Assembly (NCBI GenBank): GCA_009809945.1
Contig: WTPW01000022.1
Span: 280,568 to 344,567, forward strand
Source of the DNA: Gigaspora margarita
Taxonomy: Eukaryota; Glomeromycota; Glomeromycetes; Diversisporales; Gigasporaceae
Direction: 5' to 3'
DNA: 64,000 bases
The notes under the pieces are model-generated. The model had not been told where the DNA came from and searched no databases. It worked only from the letters and a program-made list of their open reading frames with translations. Shown here in pieces: positions 44,537 to 54,544 of this stretch. The position numbers and the translations under genes are program-made. Every line of letters starts with the position of its first letter. Positions within the stretch are counted from its first letter, which is position 1.

Positions 44537-44953
44537 ATTAGCAAAATGCATTTTATATTAAACAATTAATATCATAATCTGAAGCCAAGTTTAACATTTT
44601 TCAATTTCTGCTAAGCTAACATTTTTCATGCTTCTATAAAAATTGTAAAAATAATTTTTCTCTTCCTAAAAGCAATAAAATTGATCTAATAGATTGTAAA
44701 ATATTATTATTTTGTCTTTATGATTATATAAAATTTTTTTTGCAGATCTGTAAAGAAATTTTATATAATTACAAAGACAAAAAAACAATATCTTGTAATT
44801 TATTAGATCAATTTTGATGATTTTGCCACAGTTATAAAGAGAAAAATTGCATTTATAATTTTTATAAAAATACAAAAATGTTAACTTAACAGAAATCAAA
44901 AAATTTTAAAATTGGCTTCAGATTTTAAGTATTAATTTTTTGACATAAAATGC
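44537..44953. mobile_element. Foldback with ~200-bp arms
   Basis: Centre near 44743. Mirrored pairs are GCATTTTATATTAAACAATT / ATTAATTTTTTGACATAAAA, AATCTGAAGCCAAGTTT / AATTGGCTTCAGATT and AAATTGATCTAATAGATTGT / AATTTATTAGATCAATTTT. The 77-codon minus-strand frame inside is a by-product. Non-coding. Confidence 0.65.
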
Positions 44954-45725
44954 GGCCTACTGATCATCAATCAAATTCTTTTTCTTACAAATTACAAATT
45001 AAAAAAATGATTGGCTGACTATAGAAATTTTATATAATTGTTAACATGTTTTTTAATAATATTTCAGTATTTATTAGATCAATTTTAATAATCTAACCAC
45101 ATGAATAGAAGTTGTAAAAAAGATTTACATATTACAAAAAACTGCACAGGTAATAAAAATCTGATTTTGTAAATAAACTAAGTTCATGAGATAAAAATTA
45201 AGGTTAGGAATTAATATTAGAGGCTATAAAATTAGAATGATGTAAAATTTCATTTCTGTTATTTTTAATTAGTGCACTAAGGTCGATTTGAACATTAGTT
45301 TTTGTATATTTTTGCTTTTTATTTTTTATACATGTTCAGATTCTTGGTATTACCTAGGGGTTAGTAAAATAAATGGGGGGACAACTCAATATTACACAAT
45401 TAGATAATCAATCTCCAAAATTGCCACGATATAGATTTAGATAGATTTTATTATATAATCGCATCCCAAAACATCACAACCTTCAATAATTTTAATAATA
45501 AAAATTCTAGCTAATTGAATATAGATTTTTTTCTGAAACTCAGAATGACTGAAGGCTGGTAACTAGCTTTGTAAAAGCTTAGTACTAATTTTTTATATAT
45601 TTTCTCTTTTTTATAAGAGTGTAGCATTAGTATTTCCCAAAAAGCCAAGACCAAATGAACATGCTTTTCCACTTTCTATGGTTTTAAAAACTGAATCATA
45701 TACTTCTTTAAATTTAAAGCATTAG
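44954..45725. other. AT-rich tract, nothing recognised
   Basis: No gene or clear repeat. It leads into the minisatellite at 45726. Confidence 0.4.
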
Positions 45726-46390
45726 CAATGTAAAATGGCATTGAGGAATAGAAATCCGGAACTAGATTGGGATTTAGATAAGTACTAGTTTCTAGTTTTG
45801 TTTTTTTTTGACTTTTTTCATTTCTTCTTACTAATTTTTTTTTTCTTTTGTAGGTCTTTGATAAATGTGAAATGGTATAGAGGAATTGGAATCTGGAAAC
45901 TAGACTGGACTTAGATAAGTACTAGTTTTAAGTTTTGTTTGTTCTTTTTTTTGTTTCTTACTTATTTTTTTTTCTTTTGTAGGTCCCTGGCGAATATGAA
46001 TAGAGTTTGAAGATGAGATCCAGGAACTAGACTGGGATTTAGATACTGATAAGTACTAGTCTCTTGTTTTGGTTTATTTTTTTTTATTCTTTTTTACTTA
46101 TTTTTTCTTCTTTTGTAGGTTTTGGTAAATGTAAAATAGCATTGGGAATTTGGAATCGAAAACTAGACTAGGATTTAGTTAAGTACCAGTTTCTAGTTTT
46201 TTCTTGTTTTTTCTTTGTTTTTTGTTTTTTTTTCTTGTTTCTAATTTTTTTTTTTTAGGTCTCCAGAAAAAGTAAATAGGCGTTGAGGAATTGAGATACA
46301 GAAACTAGAACTGGAATATATATAAGTACCAGTTTTTAGTGTTATCTCTTTTTGTTTTTTTCTTTCTTATCACTAATTTTTTTTAGACCT
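45726..46390. repeat. ~132-bp minisatellite, about five units
   Basis: Units begin near 45726, 45852, 45981, 46118 and 46256 (spacing 126-138 bp), with a final fragment near 46384. Each has TTTTGTAGGTCTYTGGTAAA, GAGGAATTGGAATCTGGAAA, CTAGACTGGGATTTAGATAA and GTACTAGTTTCTAGTTTTG, then a T-rich tail of varying length. No continuous reading frame, so it is a non-coding tandem repeat. Confidence 0.85.
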
Positions 46391-47540
46391 GGAATTTTAC
46401 ATTGGGTCGATGAAAAACAAAAGGTGTTGGGTATAAAGTTATAAAGTAATAATAGTAGATGATGGTTGGGTTTATTATAAAGTAGAAAATTTGTAAATAT
46501 GAACAAATTTTATGTTGTAATTAAGTTTTTTTAATAAATAAAAAATTTTTAATAATAATAATCAATAAAAATTGGCTTTTTTTTGGTATTTGTAATTATT
46601 AGTGATAAGTATCAATTGATATCATCATTGGTTATATATCGATTATTTTGCATCAGTTATATATTGATTATAATCATGATAGAAATCAGCAAGGGAATTA
46701 TTATCAATATATATTTCTCTGGTTAGTAATTGATAATAATTAGCTACAAAATTTCCTGCATATGTCAAGGCTCAAGTTATATGGCAGTTTATAGTAATTA
46801 ATTTGACTTAATTAATTTGACTTTATAAATTTAGCATTGAAATATCAATTAACTATTTTTATTTTAAATAAAAATTTTTTTAAAAAAATTTTACAATTTA
46901 TGATTTAAAGTTTGTAAAGCCAACCCACCCAGTTATAAAAACTAAAAATTACTAATATTGATATCCAATATGTTTATATTTTTAAGTTGACCATATTATA
47001 TAATTATTATCCTTATAACTTGTTTTTTTCTGGAACAATACACCTAAAAAATTGATGCATTTTAAAATTCTAAAGGATTTTTGCTATATTCCATATGTTT
47101 CGGTTAAATATCAAAAGTAGTTACTATAATTGTTACTTTCCAGAGTGATGTTGTTACATAGTATGTAAAATAAACATAGTTTGCTAAAGGTTTAAAATGA
47201 ATATATATCAGTTAATAAATTAGAATTTAATATTTAACAATTTCAATTATTTAAGGAAGTGGTATTTAGTTTCTGCGAATACCAAAACATGACCAATCTC
47301 TACACAAATCTACCAAACAACAGAAATTGAATATGATAGTAACATATCTTGAATCAGCAAGTAATTAATATAGCCAAAGGTTCTTTAGCATAGTATTGTG
47401 AACATTTTTTCATACGTTTATATGATTGTTATACAAAATAATTGCACATCATTTTTATTGGCTATATATTATAGTAAGTTGTCCTCTCTGTTTATTTTAC
47501 TAATCCCTAGGTATTACTAGTACAGAAAGTAGTAATATAA
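46391..47540. other. AT-rich tract with ATATATCGATTA remnants
   Basis: 46600-46760 has TATATATCGATTATTTTGCA and related palindromes, the third such cluster in the window. No gene. Confidence 0.4.
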
Positions 47541-47632
47541 TCAACCAATAAAAATTAATTACATGAATCACATACTTGATTATTTTGATCAATTAAGCAT
47601 GTGATTTATGTGATCAATTTTTATTGGTCAAT
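47541..47632. repeat. 92-bp hairpin
   Basis: ACCAATAAAAATTAATTACA then TGAATCACATACTTGATTA pairs with AATTAAGCATGTGATTTATG then TGATCAATTTTTATTGGT around a short loop. Resembles the tip of a foldback element. No TSD found. Confidence 0.65.
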
Positions 47633-49051
47633 CACAGGATCAATATAAACTAATGCTCTTTACATTTTTATTGTTCAAATTTATATTTTTACTTATTTAT
47701 ATTTACAGTTACATTTACAATTGCATATATCTATTATAATACTAAAGTAAAACTAATTTTTTTTTGTAGTATATGTAATGTTATTAATAAATCCTTTTTT
47801 ATTTTGATTTTATTAATTGAGCTAGTTTTGTAGATGTACCTCATTGGGCTAAAGAACTTTTTATTAATAAGTATATTGTTGTAGCTATTTATAGTATAAA
47901 GTAAATTATATCTTTTATATAAAAAATTTGGTTGTAGCCATAATATTGTAAAGTATATATATAGATATCTTCAAAATAAAGGTCTATAATTCTAGATAAT
48001 GAATTTGCTATATTTCTTTTTTTATATTAATTCAAGCTTTTTTGATATTGATTGCATTTATAATATTATAGTAAAACAGTTCTATTAATAAAAGTTTTAT
48101 TAATAAGAATTTAACTAATTTTAACACCTGGTTAAAGTTATAAATTTTAACCACCCTTTATTTTTATAAAAGTTATATATATAAAAATTATTCTTTAAAG
48201 ATTAGGGTTAGGGTATAGGTTATATTAAGTTAGAGCGTGGAGTATTTATATGCAAAATTAGATGCTAAAAACTTTTACTTAATAGCCCAAAGCTAGTTTT
48301 TGTAATAAAATTTTGCGATATTGATAATTTTTTAATTTTTTTTTAAGTTTTCTTAAAATTTTCTTTATTTTGTTACACAAGTTCCTGCGACCTGATTGGT
48401 AAATTATAGGGTGGTTAAAATCACCAGGGGGGCAAGTTAGCAACACTTTATTAATAATTATAATTATATATATTAAATAATTTTTTTGTTTAATTATAAA
48501 GAACTAAAAATTTTAATAGATTAAGCTAAAATAATAAGTGAAAAATTATATACATATTTATGAAAATTGCTAACTATAACCACAGTGATGATCACTAGTG
48601 ATCGACAATACATAAACAATTTTTATTACAGGTAAATAAAAATCAAAATCCTTTTAATGTTAGGATAAGAGTAAAGGTTAGAGATTAGATAGAGGTTTAT
48701 ATATAGTAAAATTTAGCAAAGAATTTTTTTTTTGCATAAAAAAAAGTAGTTTTATAGTCATAATTTTTAGTTAAAAGTGATTTTTTAAAAAATTTTTTAT
48801 TTTTGTTATACAAAATTAATTTACATGTTACATCTGATTCTGAATTTTGATTGGCAAATTATGTACAGGTGATCATCATTATGATTATAGTTAGCAATAT
48901 TCCATATTTATAATATAAACAAATTCTAATTTGTAAATATAATTATAAATTTTATTTTTATATAATGCATTAAAATTTTACAACTTACTATATAAGTGTA
49001 AAATAATGCTCCATCTGTGCATTAATTGATTGATCTGCATATTATTTTGAG
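47633..49051. other. AT-rich tract with two foldback elements
   Basis: No gene. 48147-48424 is bounded by ATTTTAACCACCCT / AGGGTGGTTAAAAT and contains AGATTAGGGTTAGGGTATAG. 48566-48901 is bounded by ATTGCTAACTATAACCACAG / ATTATGATTATAGTTAGCAAT and contains the shared core (AAATTTAGCAAAGAATTTTT). Both are described under the findings. Confidence 0.5.
48566..48901. mobile_element. ATTGCTAACTATAAYCAYARTGATGATCACC foldback
   Basis: Inverted arms ATTGCTAACTATAACCACAG then TGATGATCAC against GTGATCATCATTATGATTAT then AGTTAGCAAT. The interior includes the dispersed core and ATGTTACATCTGATTCTGAA then TTTTGATTGGC. TSD not resolved. Confidence 0.6.
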
Positions 49052-50074
49052 TAGAGATCTGATCTGATGAATGTTATATTCAAATATTCACTAAATATTT
49101 GAATATTTGAATATATAATTTTTTTATCCAATGAATATTCAAATATTTAAAATTTCTACTAAATATATTTATTGAATATTTATGTAGAGGTTGGAACCAG
49201 TTTTAACAATTCAGGTTTATTATATCAAAATTCAGGTTTATCATACAAAAATTTGGGGTTATCATATCAATTACTGATAATTTATGTGATAAACCTGAAT
49301 TTTTGTGTGATAAACCCAAATTTGATGTGATAAACCTGAATTTTTAAAACCGTTCCAACCTCTATATTTATTGAATATATATATATATTAAAAATAGCAA
49401 ATTTTGAAATTAATAATCAAATATGATTAGCTAATTTTTGTATGATGAATTTTAGTTAATAAAATATGTGAGGTAAATCAGTAAAAAAGGAACAAATCAT
49501 TTTTAGTAAATTTTTTTAATTTTAATTTTAAAATATCTTAACAACTATTTAATCAAATTTGCAAAAAAATTTTTTATTTTAATCTTGAAATAATATAGAA
49601 TTAAAATAAAAAAAATTATTAAATTTATTAAGATAGTTGCTAAGATATTTAAGCTTAAATTCAAAAAAACTTTTACTTAGAAAAAATTTGTTTCTTTTCT
49701 ACTAGCTTATCCTATATAACTAATTTTTTTTATATATTAAATACCAAATTTTTTGAATACATATAAACATTAAAATATTATAACTTTTATTAAATAAATA
49801 TTTGTTTCAATAAAATTGTAGCTTTGGATAAAGACAACAAATCTATTAAAAAATTTTTGTTAAAATTATTTGTTTTTGAGTTATAATACTTCATATTTTA
49901 TATATAAATATTAGATATCTTTTTCATTTAGTACTAGATATTTTAATATTCAATGAATATTTAGAGAATATTCAAATATTTATTCAAAAAAAAATTTGAA
50001 TGAATATTCAAATATTAGAAAGATTGAACAAATGGATATTTGAAAACTTATTTTTTGAATAAGTAAGACCTCTA
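49052..50074. mobile_element. hAT-type MITE (TIR TAGAGRTCT) holding a smaller one
   Basis: Ends TAGAGATCTGATC and AAGTAAGACCTCTA. Target duplication ATTTTGAG (49044-49051) and GTTTTGAG (50075-50082), one mismatch. Subterminal TGAATATTCAAATATT arrays on both sides. Contains the MITE at 49185-49364. No transposase. Confidence 0.78.
49185..49364. mobile_element. hAT-type MITE (TIR TAGAGGTTGGAAC)
   Basis: 180 bp: TAGAGGTTGGAACCAGTTTT and AAAACCGTTCCAACCTCTA. Target duplication TATTTATG / TATTTATT (49177-49184 and 49365-49372), one mismatch. Interior is repeats of AATTCAGGTTTATYA and its complement. Confidence 0.82.
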
Positions 50075-50507
50075 GTTTTGAGTATACGCATGTATACTTG
50101 TTGGCAAAACCTATAGGATTTGGGATTGGGCTACGGACAAACCTAGACAAATAGGTTTGTTCACCTATATTTAAAAATCCCATATGGCAAAACTGAACAA
50201 ATCCCAAACCCAAATTCCAAATCCCAAACTCATCCCAAATTCCAAACTCATCCCAATTCCAAACTCATCCCAAATTCCAAACTCATCCTAAATCTCAAAC
50301 TTATCCAAATCCCAAACTCATCTCAAATCCCAAACCCAAATCCCAAACCCAAACCCAAATTCCAAACCAAAAATCCAAACTTTGGAATCTGGAGTTTTCT
50401 AAAGAAAACCTTTTTTCTTTACTAAACAAACCTCTTTTTTAACTTCTAAGAGAAGTGCAGTAAATTACATAATGTTCTAGGGGTCCCCCATCTATCACGT
50501 TCCATAT

Positions 50508-50916
50508 AGGACCCTGAATAATCTATGTAATGTCATATTTGAATAATCGCTAATGTAGGGCCATTTTTTTAAAAAGGTTATATTTGAAAAGTAGGTATTG
50601 GGTAAAAAGATTATATTTGAAAATGGGTAATTGGCAAAATGAGTATATTTGAAAGAATGCTAACAGGATAAGTTTTTTAAATATTATAATTGAAAAGTAG
50701 TAATGAAAATAGTGTTTTCTTTTTTTTTTTTTATAGAGAGTATTAGTTCGAAAAATTTTTGTTGAAAGCTTACATTTCGAAAATTGTTAAGCAATACCAA
50801 ACTTGCTACCTAATATTTGAAATGTAGCTAATATATACCAAAGTAGAACCACTAACCACAAAAAAATTTTTACTATAATTCTCAAATTTAACGTCTCATA
50901 GATTATTCAGGGTTCT
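50508..50916. mobile_element. hAT-type MITE, AGGACCC family, copy 3
   Basis: AGGACCCTGAATAATCTATG and CATAGATTATTCAGGGTTCT. Target duplication TTCCATAT (50500-50507) and TTCTATAT (50917-50924), one mismatch. About 409 bp, with AGTATATTTGAAA-type internal repeats. Confidence 0.82.
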
Positions 50917-50939
50917 TTCTATATATATATATAATATAT

Positions 50940-51400
50940 AGTATAAATAGCCAATAATATTGAAGTAAAATCGATTTTTAGTTAATCACAGATAGTTGCT
51001 ACATAGTAAAGTCTAAATTCTACTATGTTAATCAATAATTATCAATTAAGTAAACATGTTTGGAATAAAAAATACACATACTCTAAAATTTTTATTAGAA
51101 TTGAAGAATTTTTTATTATTTAACTTGAAATTTTTATGTTCGTCGAATATATTTTTTAAAAAAATTTTAATTTTTCTGTTGAACGTAAAAATCAAAAGTC
51201 ATTAATAAAAATTTCTCTAATACTTATAAAAATTCTATGGAACTGTATTTTGACCTTCTGAATAAGTTTACTTAAACAATTTTAATCAATTTACTTAGTA
51301 AAATTTAGACTTTCCTATGTAGCAACTTTTGTTGATTGTGGAGTAGCTTATTTTTAGATCAAAGATTTTTTTGAGTTTTTTTAAATTTATAAAATTTGAT
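50940..51400. mobile_element. CTAAAATAAGC-family foldback, copy 4 (eroded)
   Basis: GTTGCTACATAGTAAAGTCT mirrored by AGACTTTCCTATGTAGCAAC, ATCAATTAAGTAAACATGTT by AATAAGTTTACTTAAACAAT, and a right end GAGTAGCTTATTTTTAGATC. Termini are eroded. Confidence 0.55.
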
Positions 51401-51476
51401 TGGTCAATAGTCCTATCATCATTAGGGGGTCAGGGCCTATGTAAATACTAATCATGTAATTTACTGCACTTCTCTA

Positions 51477-51715
51477 AATAAAGTTGCAAAGGAGTCTTGC
51501 AATCAGAATGATAGTTAAAGCATTAAAATTGGCCTGGTGAATTGCGAGATATAAGTATTTTTGTCTTCGCAACTATATTTTTTCTTCTTTATTTATATAA
51601 AAAAGAAATATATAGTCATAAAGACTAAAATACTTATATCTTGCAATCCACTAGGCCAATTTTAACATTTTAACTATCATTCTAATTGCAAGATACTTCT
51701 CTACAACTTTATTTA
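51477..51715. repeat. ~240-bp foldback
   Basis: AATAAAGTTGCAAAGGAGTC, TTGCAATCAGAATGATAGTT, TTAAAATTGGCCTGGTGAAT, mirrored by ATTGCAAGATACTTCTCTAC then AACTTTATTT on the other side. The loop is TTTATTTATATAAAAAAGAA. Shares the ATTGGCC-AGTGG motif with 6770 and 11790. Confidence 0.6.
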
Positions 51716-52184
51716 AAAATTGAAAAGAGGTTTGTTTAGTAAAGAAAAGGTTTTTTTTTGAAAAAGCCAGATTTCAAAAACAAGATTTGGGTTTGGAATT
51801 TGGGTTTGGGATTTGGGTTTGGGATTTGGGATTTGGGTTTGGGATTTGGGTTTGGGATTTGGGATAAGTTTGGAATTTGGAATAAGTTTGGGATTTGGGA
51901 TAAGTTTGGAATTTGGGATAAGTTTGGGATTTGGGATGAGTTTGGGATTTAGGTTTGGGATTTGTTCAGTTTGGGATTTGGGTTTATCCAATTGGAATTT
52001 GGGTTTGAGTGGGATTTGAAGATTTTTAGTTTTGCTAACAAGTATATACGCATGTGCATTTTCGAAATAATAACTAATTTTTAGAATCAAATATTTTTAA
52101 AATAATGAGCATGCACTTTGTATAATGAAACCTAAAAAAAGACCTGTTACATAGCAACTTACTAGCAGCCCCTATAAAGTTACT

Positions 52185-52494
52185 GTATATGTCTAAAAAT
52201 AAGCTACTATCTAAAATAAGCAATCCTCCTAATTTTTTTCAAAATCTTAAAAAATCTATTAGCAGTTGCTACATATAAAATCTAAATTTTACTAAGTAAA
52301 CCTTAAAAGTGCCATTAAGTAAACTTGTTCAGGACATCAAAATACACTTATATTAAAAATTTGGTGTTATTTGGATAACTTGTTTTTAGTACATTTTTCA
52401 ATTTTTTCAAAAACTCTATATTTTGAAAATAAGCTACTCCACATTTTTTCATATAATTTTTTGGCCAAAAAGGTAGCTTATTTTCAGACATATA
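52185..52494. mobile_element. CTAAAATAAGC-family foldback, copy 5
   Basis: TACTGTATATGTCTAAAAAT then AAGCTACTATCTAAAATAAGC at the left. AAAGGTAGCTTATTTTCAGA then CATATATGGTACTGTA at the right. About 310 bp, the shortest complete copy. Confidence 0.62.
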
Positions 52495-52691
52495 TGGTAC
52501 TGTATGATGGTATTAGATATTTATTTTATATTACAATAAAACTTTAAAAATTATTAATAGGAATATAATTTCTTACTAAAATAATAATCATTTTTTATAA
52601 ATTTATTATAAATAAAAATATTTGTATAGATTTTGTCTACTTTTATACTATTATTTGAATTTTATAATTATTAATTGAATTTATAATTTGT

Positions 52692-52943
52692 TGCACTGTG
52701 CACCATGGTGCACTCCTATAGTAGCAAATATAAACAATAATAATTGGAATTAGGTTAGGGTTAGGATTAGAAGATTAGAAAATTAGGGTTGAGGTTAGGG
52801 TTAGAATTAGATTTAGAATTAATTTAAAATTAGAGTCTAAAGTAACATTATGAGAGGAGCATTTTCATTAAAAGTGCAACAGAGGTTACTCTAGCAAAAT
52901 TTTGAGAAGCATAAAAGGAGTGCACCATAATGCATAGTGCACT
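52692..52943. mobile_element. CTAGACAGTAC-family relative, copy 2
   Basis: GCACTGTGCACCATGGTGCA then CTCCTATA mirrors GGAGTGCACCATAATGCATA then GTGCAC. Interior GTTAGGGTTAGGATTAG, then AAAAGTGCAACAGAGGTTAC and TAGCAAAATTTTGAG as in 25.4 and 53.9 kb. About 250 bp. Confidence 0.6.
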
Positions 52944-52954
52944 ATTTTTTAAAA

Positions 52955-53881
52955 CCCTTATTAAATTTATCAATTTAGAGTTGTTTTAATTTTATTATTT
53001 GTTTTTATAATATTATTATATAAATATATATTTAAAAATTATAATAGTAACAAAGTGATCAAATTATATAAGCATATAAAAATTTATAAGTAACCAGGTT
53101 CATAACCAGATATAAATATACTAAATTTATAAGTAATCAGATGCATATATACAGATATTTATATGCTTTTATGCATACAAAAATTCATAAGCAACTTATA
53201 GAAAATTCATAATTGGCTTATAATTTCTGATTAAATAGTCACTTTTATTCTTAATAATTATCTAATCTCATATAAATAATTGGCTCAAATTTTATTTAAC
53301 CTTATACTCATATTAAATGACAAGATATTGTATAATCACTTATTACTAAAATCCAAAACTTATCAAAGCAGCCAAATACCATTCAGTAAATTTTTTACTA
53401 TATAGATAAGAACAGTTGTAAATACTAAGTTTTTATAGCCCAGGTTAATGATATAGTTGAATTATCACACAAATCAATTACTAGTTATATCAGGTGTGTA
53501 TTAATTCAGAACAAACATGAGCACTAATTTGAGACACAATATGCTATTTTGGGTGCCTGGTTTTAAAATAAACATTATTTCACACTTATATAGTAGAAAA
53601 TATTAATTTAAAAGTTGGCTAGGTATTTATAAAAAGCAAAACAAGATTATTATTATAATTAAAATTGTATAATACAGTTGTAAACACAACGCTCAAGAAC
53701 ATTTGTAAATTTTATTATAAAGTTTAGATTATTATTATAGTAACTCTTTGAGAACTAAAAATTTTGACCAATTTTATATATAAAAATGGACAGTTCAGAA
53801 TAGAAAGAGTTGACTATATATAATATTTTAAAAATACTCTAAAATCTGTATATCTAAATATATTAAATAATTAGAAAAAAT
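52955..53881. other. AT-rich tract, nothing recognised
   Basis: No gene. A weak direct repeat of AAATTTATAAGTAA-CAG (53085 and 53135) is the only structure noted. Confidence 0.4.
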
Positions 53882-54544
53882 CTAAATGGTGCCCTTGTGC
53901 ATTTTGTGCCCCTAATGTACTAATAATTAATTCTATCTTGAATTAGGATTAGAGTTAGGGTTAGAGTCAAAATTAGTACAGAATTGTGAGAGGATCATTT
54001 TTTGTTAGAAGTGCAATAGGGGCAAGGACCCGTAAAAATTATTTGGATTATGAAAAAAATTTGTTTGGGAAATCGCAAAAATTTGTATAAATTTGGATTA
54101 TAATTTTAGCAAAAATTGATATGTATAATATAAGAATCCATAAAAATTATTTGGTTTAATTAAAAATTTTGTTTGAAAAATCAAAGAAAAAATTATTTTT
54201 ATTAGTATTAAACTTCAAAAAAGCTAATTACAGAATAGTATATTGTTCCAAGAATACTCGAAAATAATATCTACAATCCTGAAATTTACTGCTTCAATAT
54301 TAGGTCACCTGATTTTTAATAATTTTTGACCAATAAAAATTGAGAATTTTATAAAAAAGGATAAAAATTTGTATTTATTTGGGTAATGATGAGCAATTTG
54401 GATTTCTTTAGAATTTGGTTATGAATTTGGATTTATTTGGATTTATTTGTTTCCAAATTTTTACGGGTCCCTGAATAGGGATTACCCTAGTAAAATTTTG
54501 AGATATCAAAATAGGGGGCACAATGTGCATGGGGCACTGTCTAG
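53882..54544. mobile_element. CTAGACAGTAC-ended element, copy 3, split by a MITE
   Basis: Left CTAAATGGTGCCCTTGTGCA and right TGCATGGGGCACTGTCTAG. Without the MITE at 54023-54473 it is about 0.2 kb and collinear with 52692-52943 and the ends of 25436-25978. Confidence 0.68.
54023..54473. mobile_element. hAT-type MITE, AGGACCC family, copy 4
   Basis: CAAGGACCCGTAAAAATT and AATTTTTACGGGTCCCTG. Target duplication AATAGGGG (54015-54022) and AATAGGGA (54474-54481), one mismatch. The empty site is visible in the related element at about 25905-25920 and 52868-52890. Confidence 0.85.

Larger units (their letters stand above)
50085..52060. mobile_element. Composite element with GGGATTTGGG subterminal minisatellites
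   Basis: Inverted ends TACGCATGTATACTTGTTGG then CAAAAC (left) and GTTTTGCTAACAAGTATATA then CGCATG (right). Inside each end lies an array of a TTTGGGATTTGGGATAAG-type unit, in opposite orientation (50195-50400 and 51785-52020). Between them is the inverted pair AACAAACCTCTTTTTTAACT / AAAGAGGTTTGTTTAGTAAA. The middle holds the AGGACCC MITE (50508-50916), a CTAAAATAAGC-family copy (50940-51400) and a foldback (51477-51715). Open frames across the arrays (LGFGIWDLGL on one strand, IPNPKLIPNSK on the other) are by-products. Confidence 0.65.

Noticed and set aside
51713..52090. 125-codon frame rich in IPNPKLIPNSK, and the complementary GFGIWDLG frames.
   Set aside because: They are translations of a minisatellite. 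The opposite array at 50.2 kb does not keep the frame.
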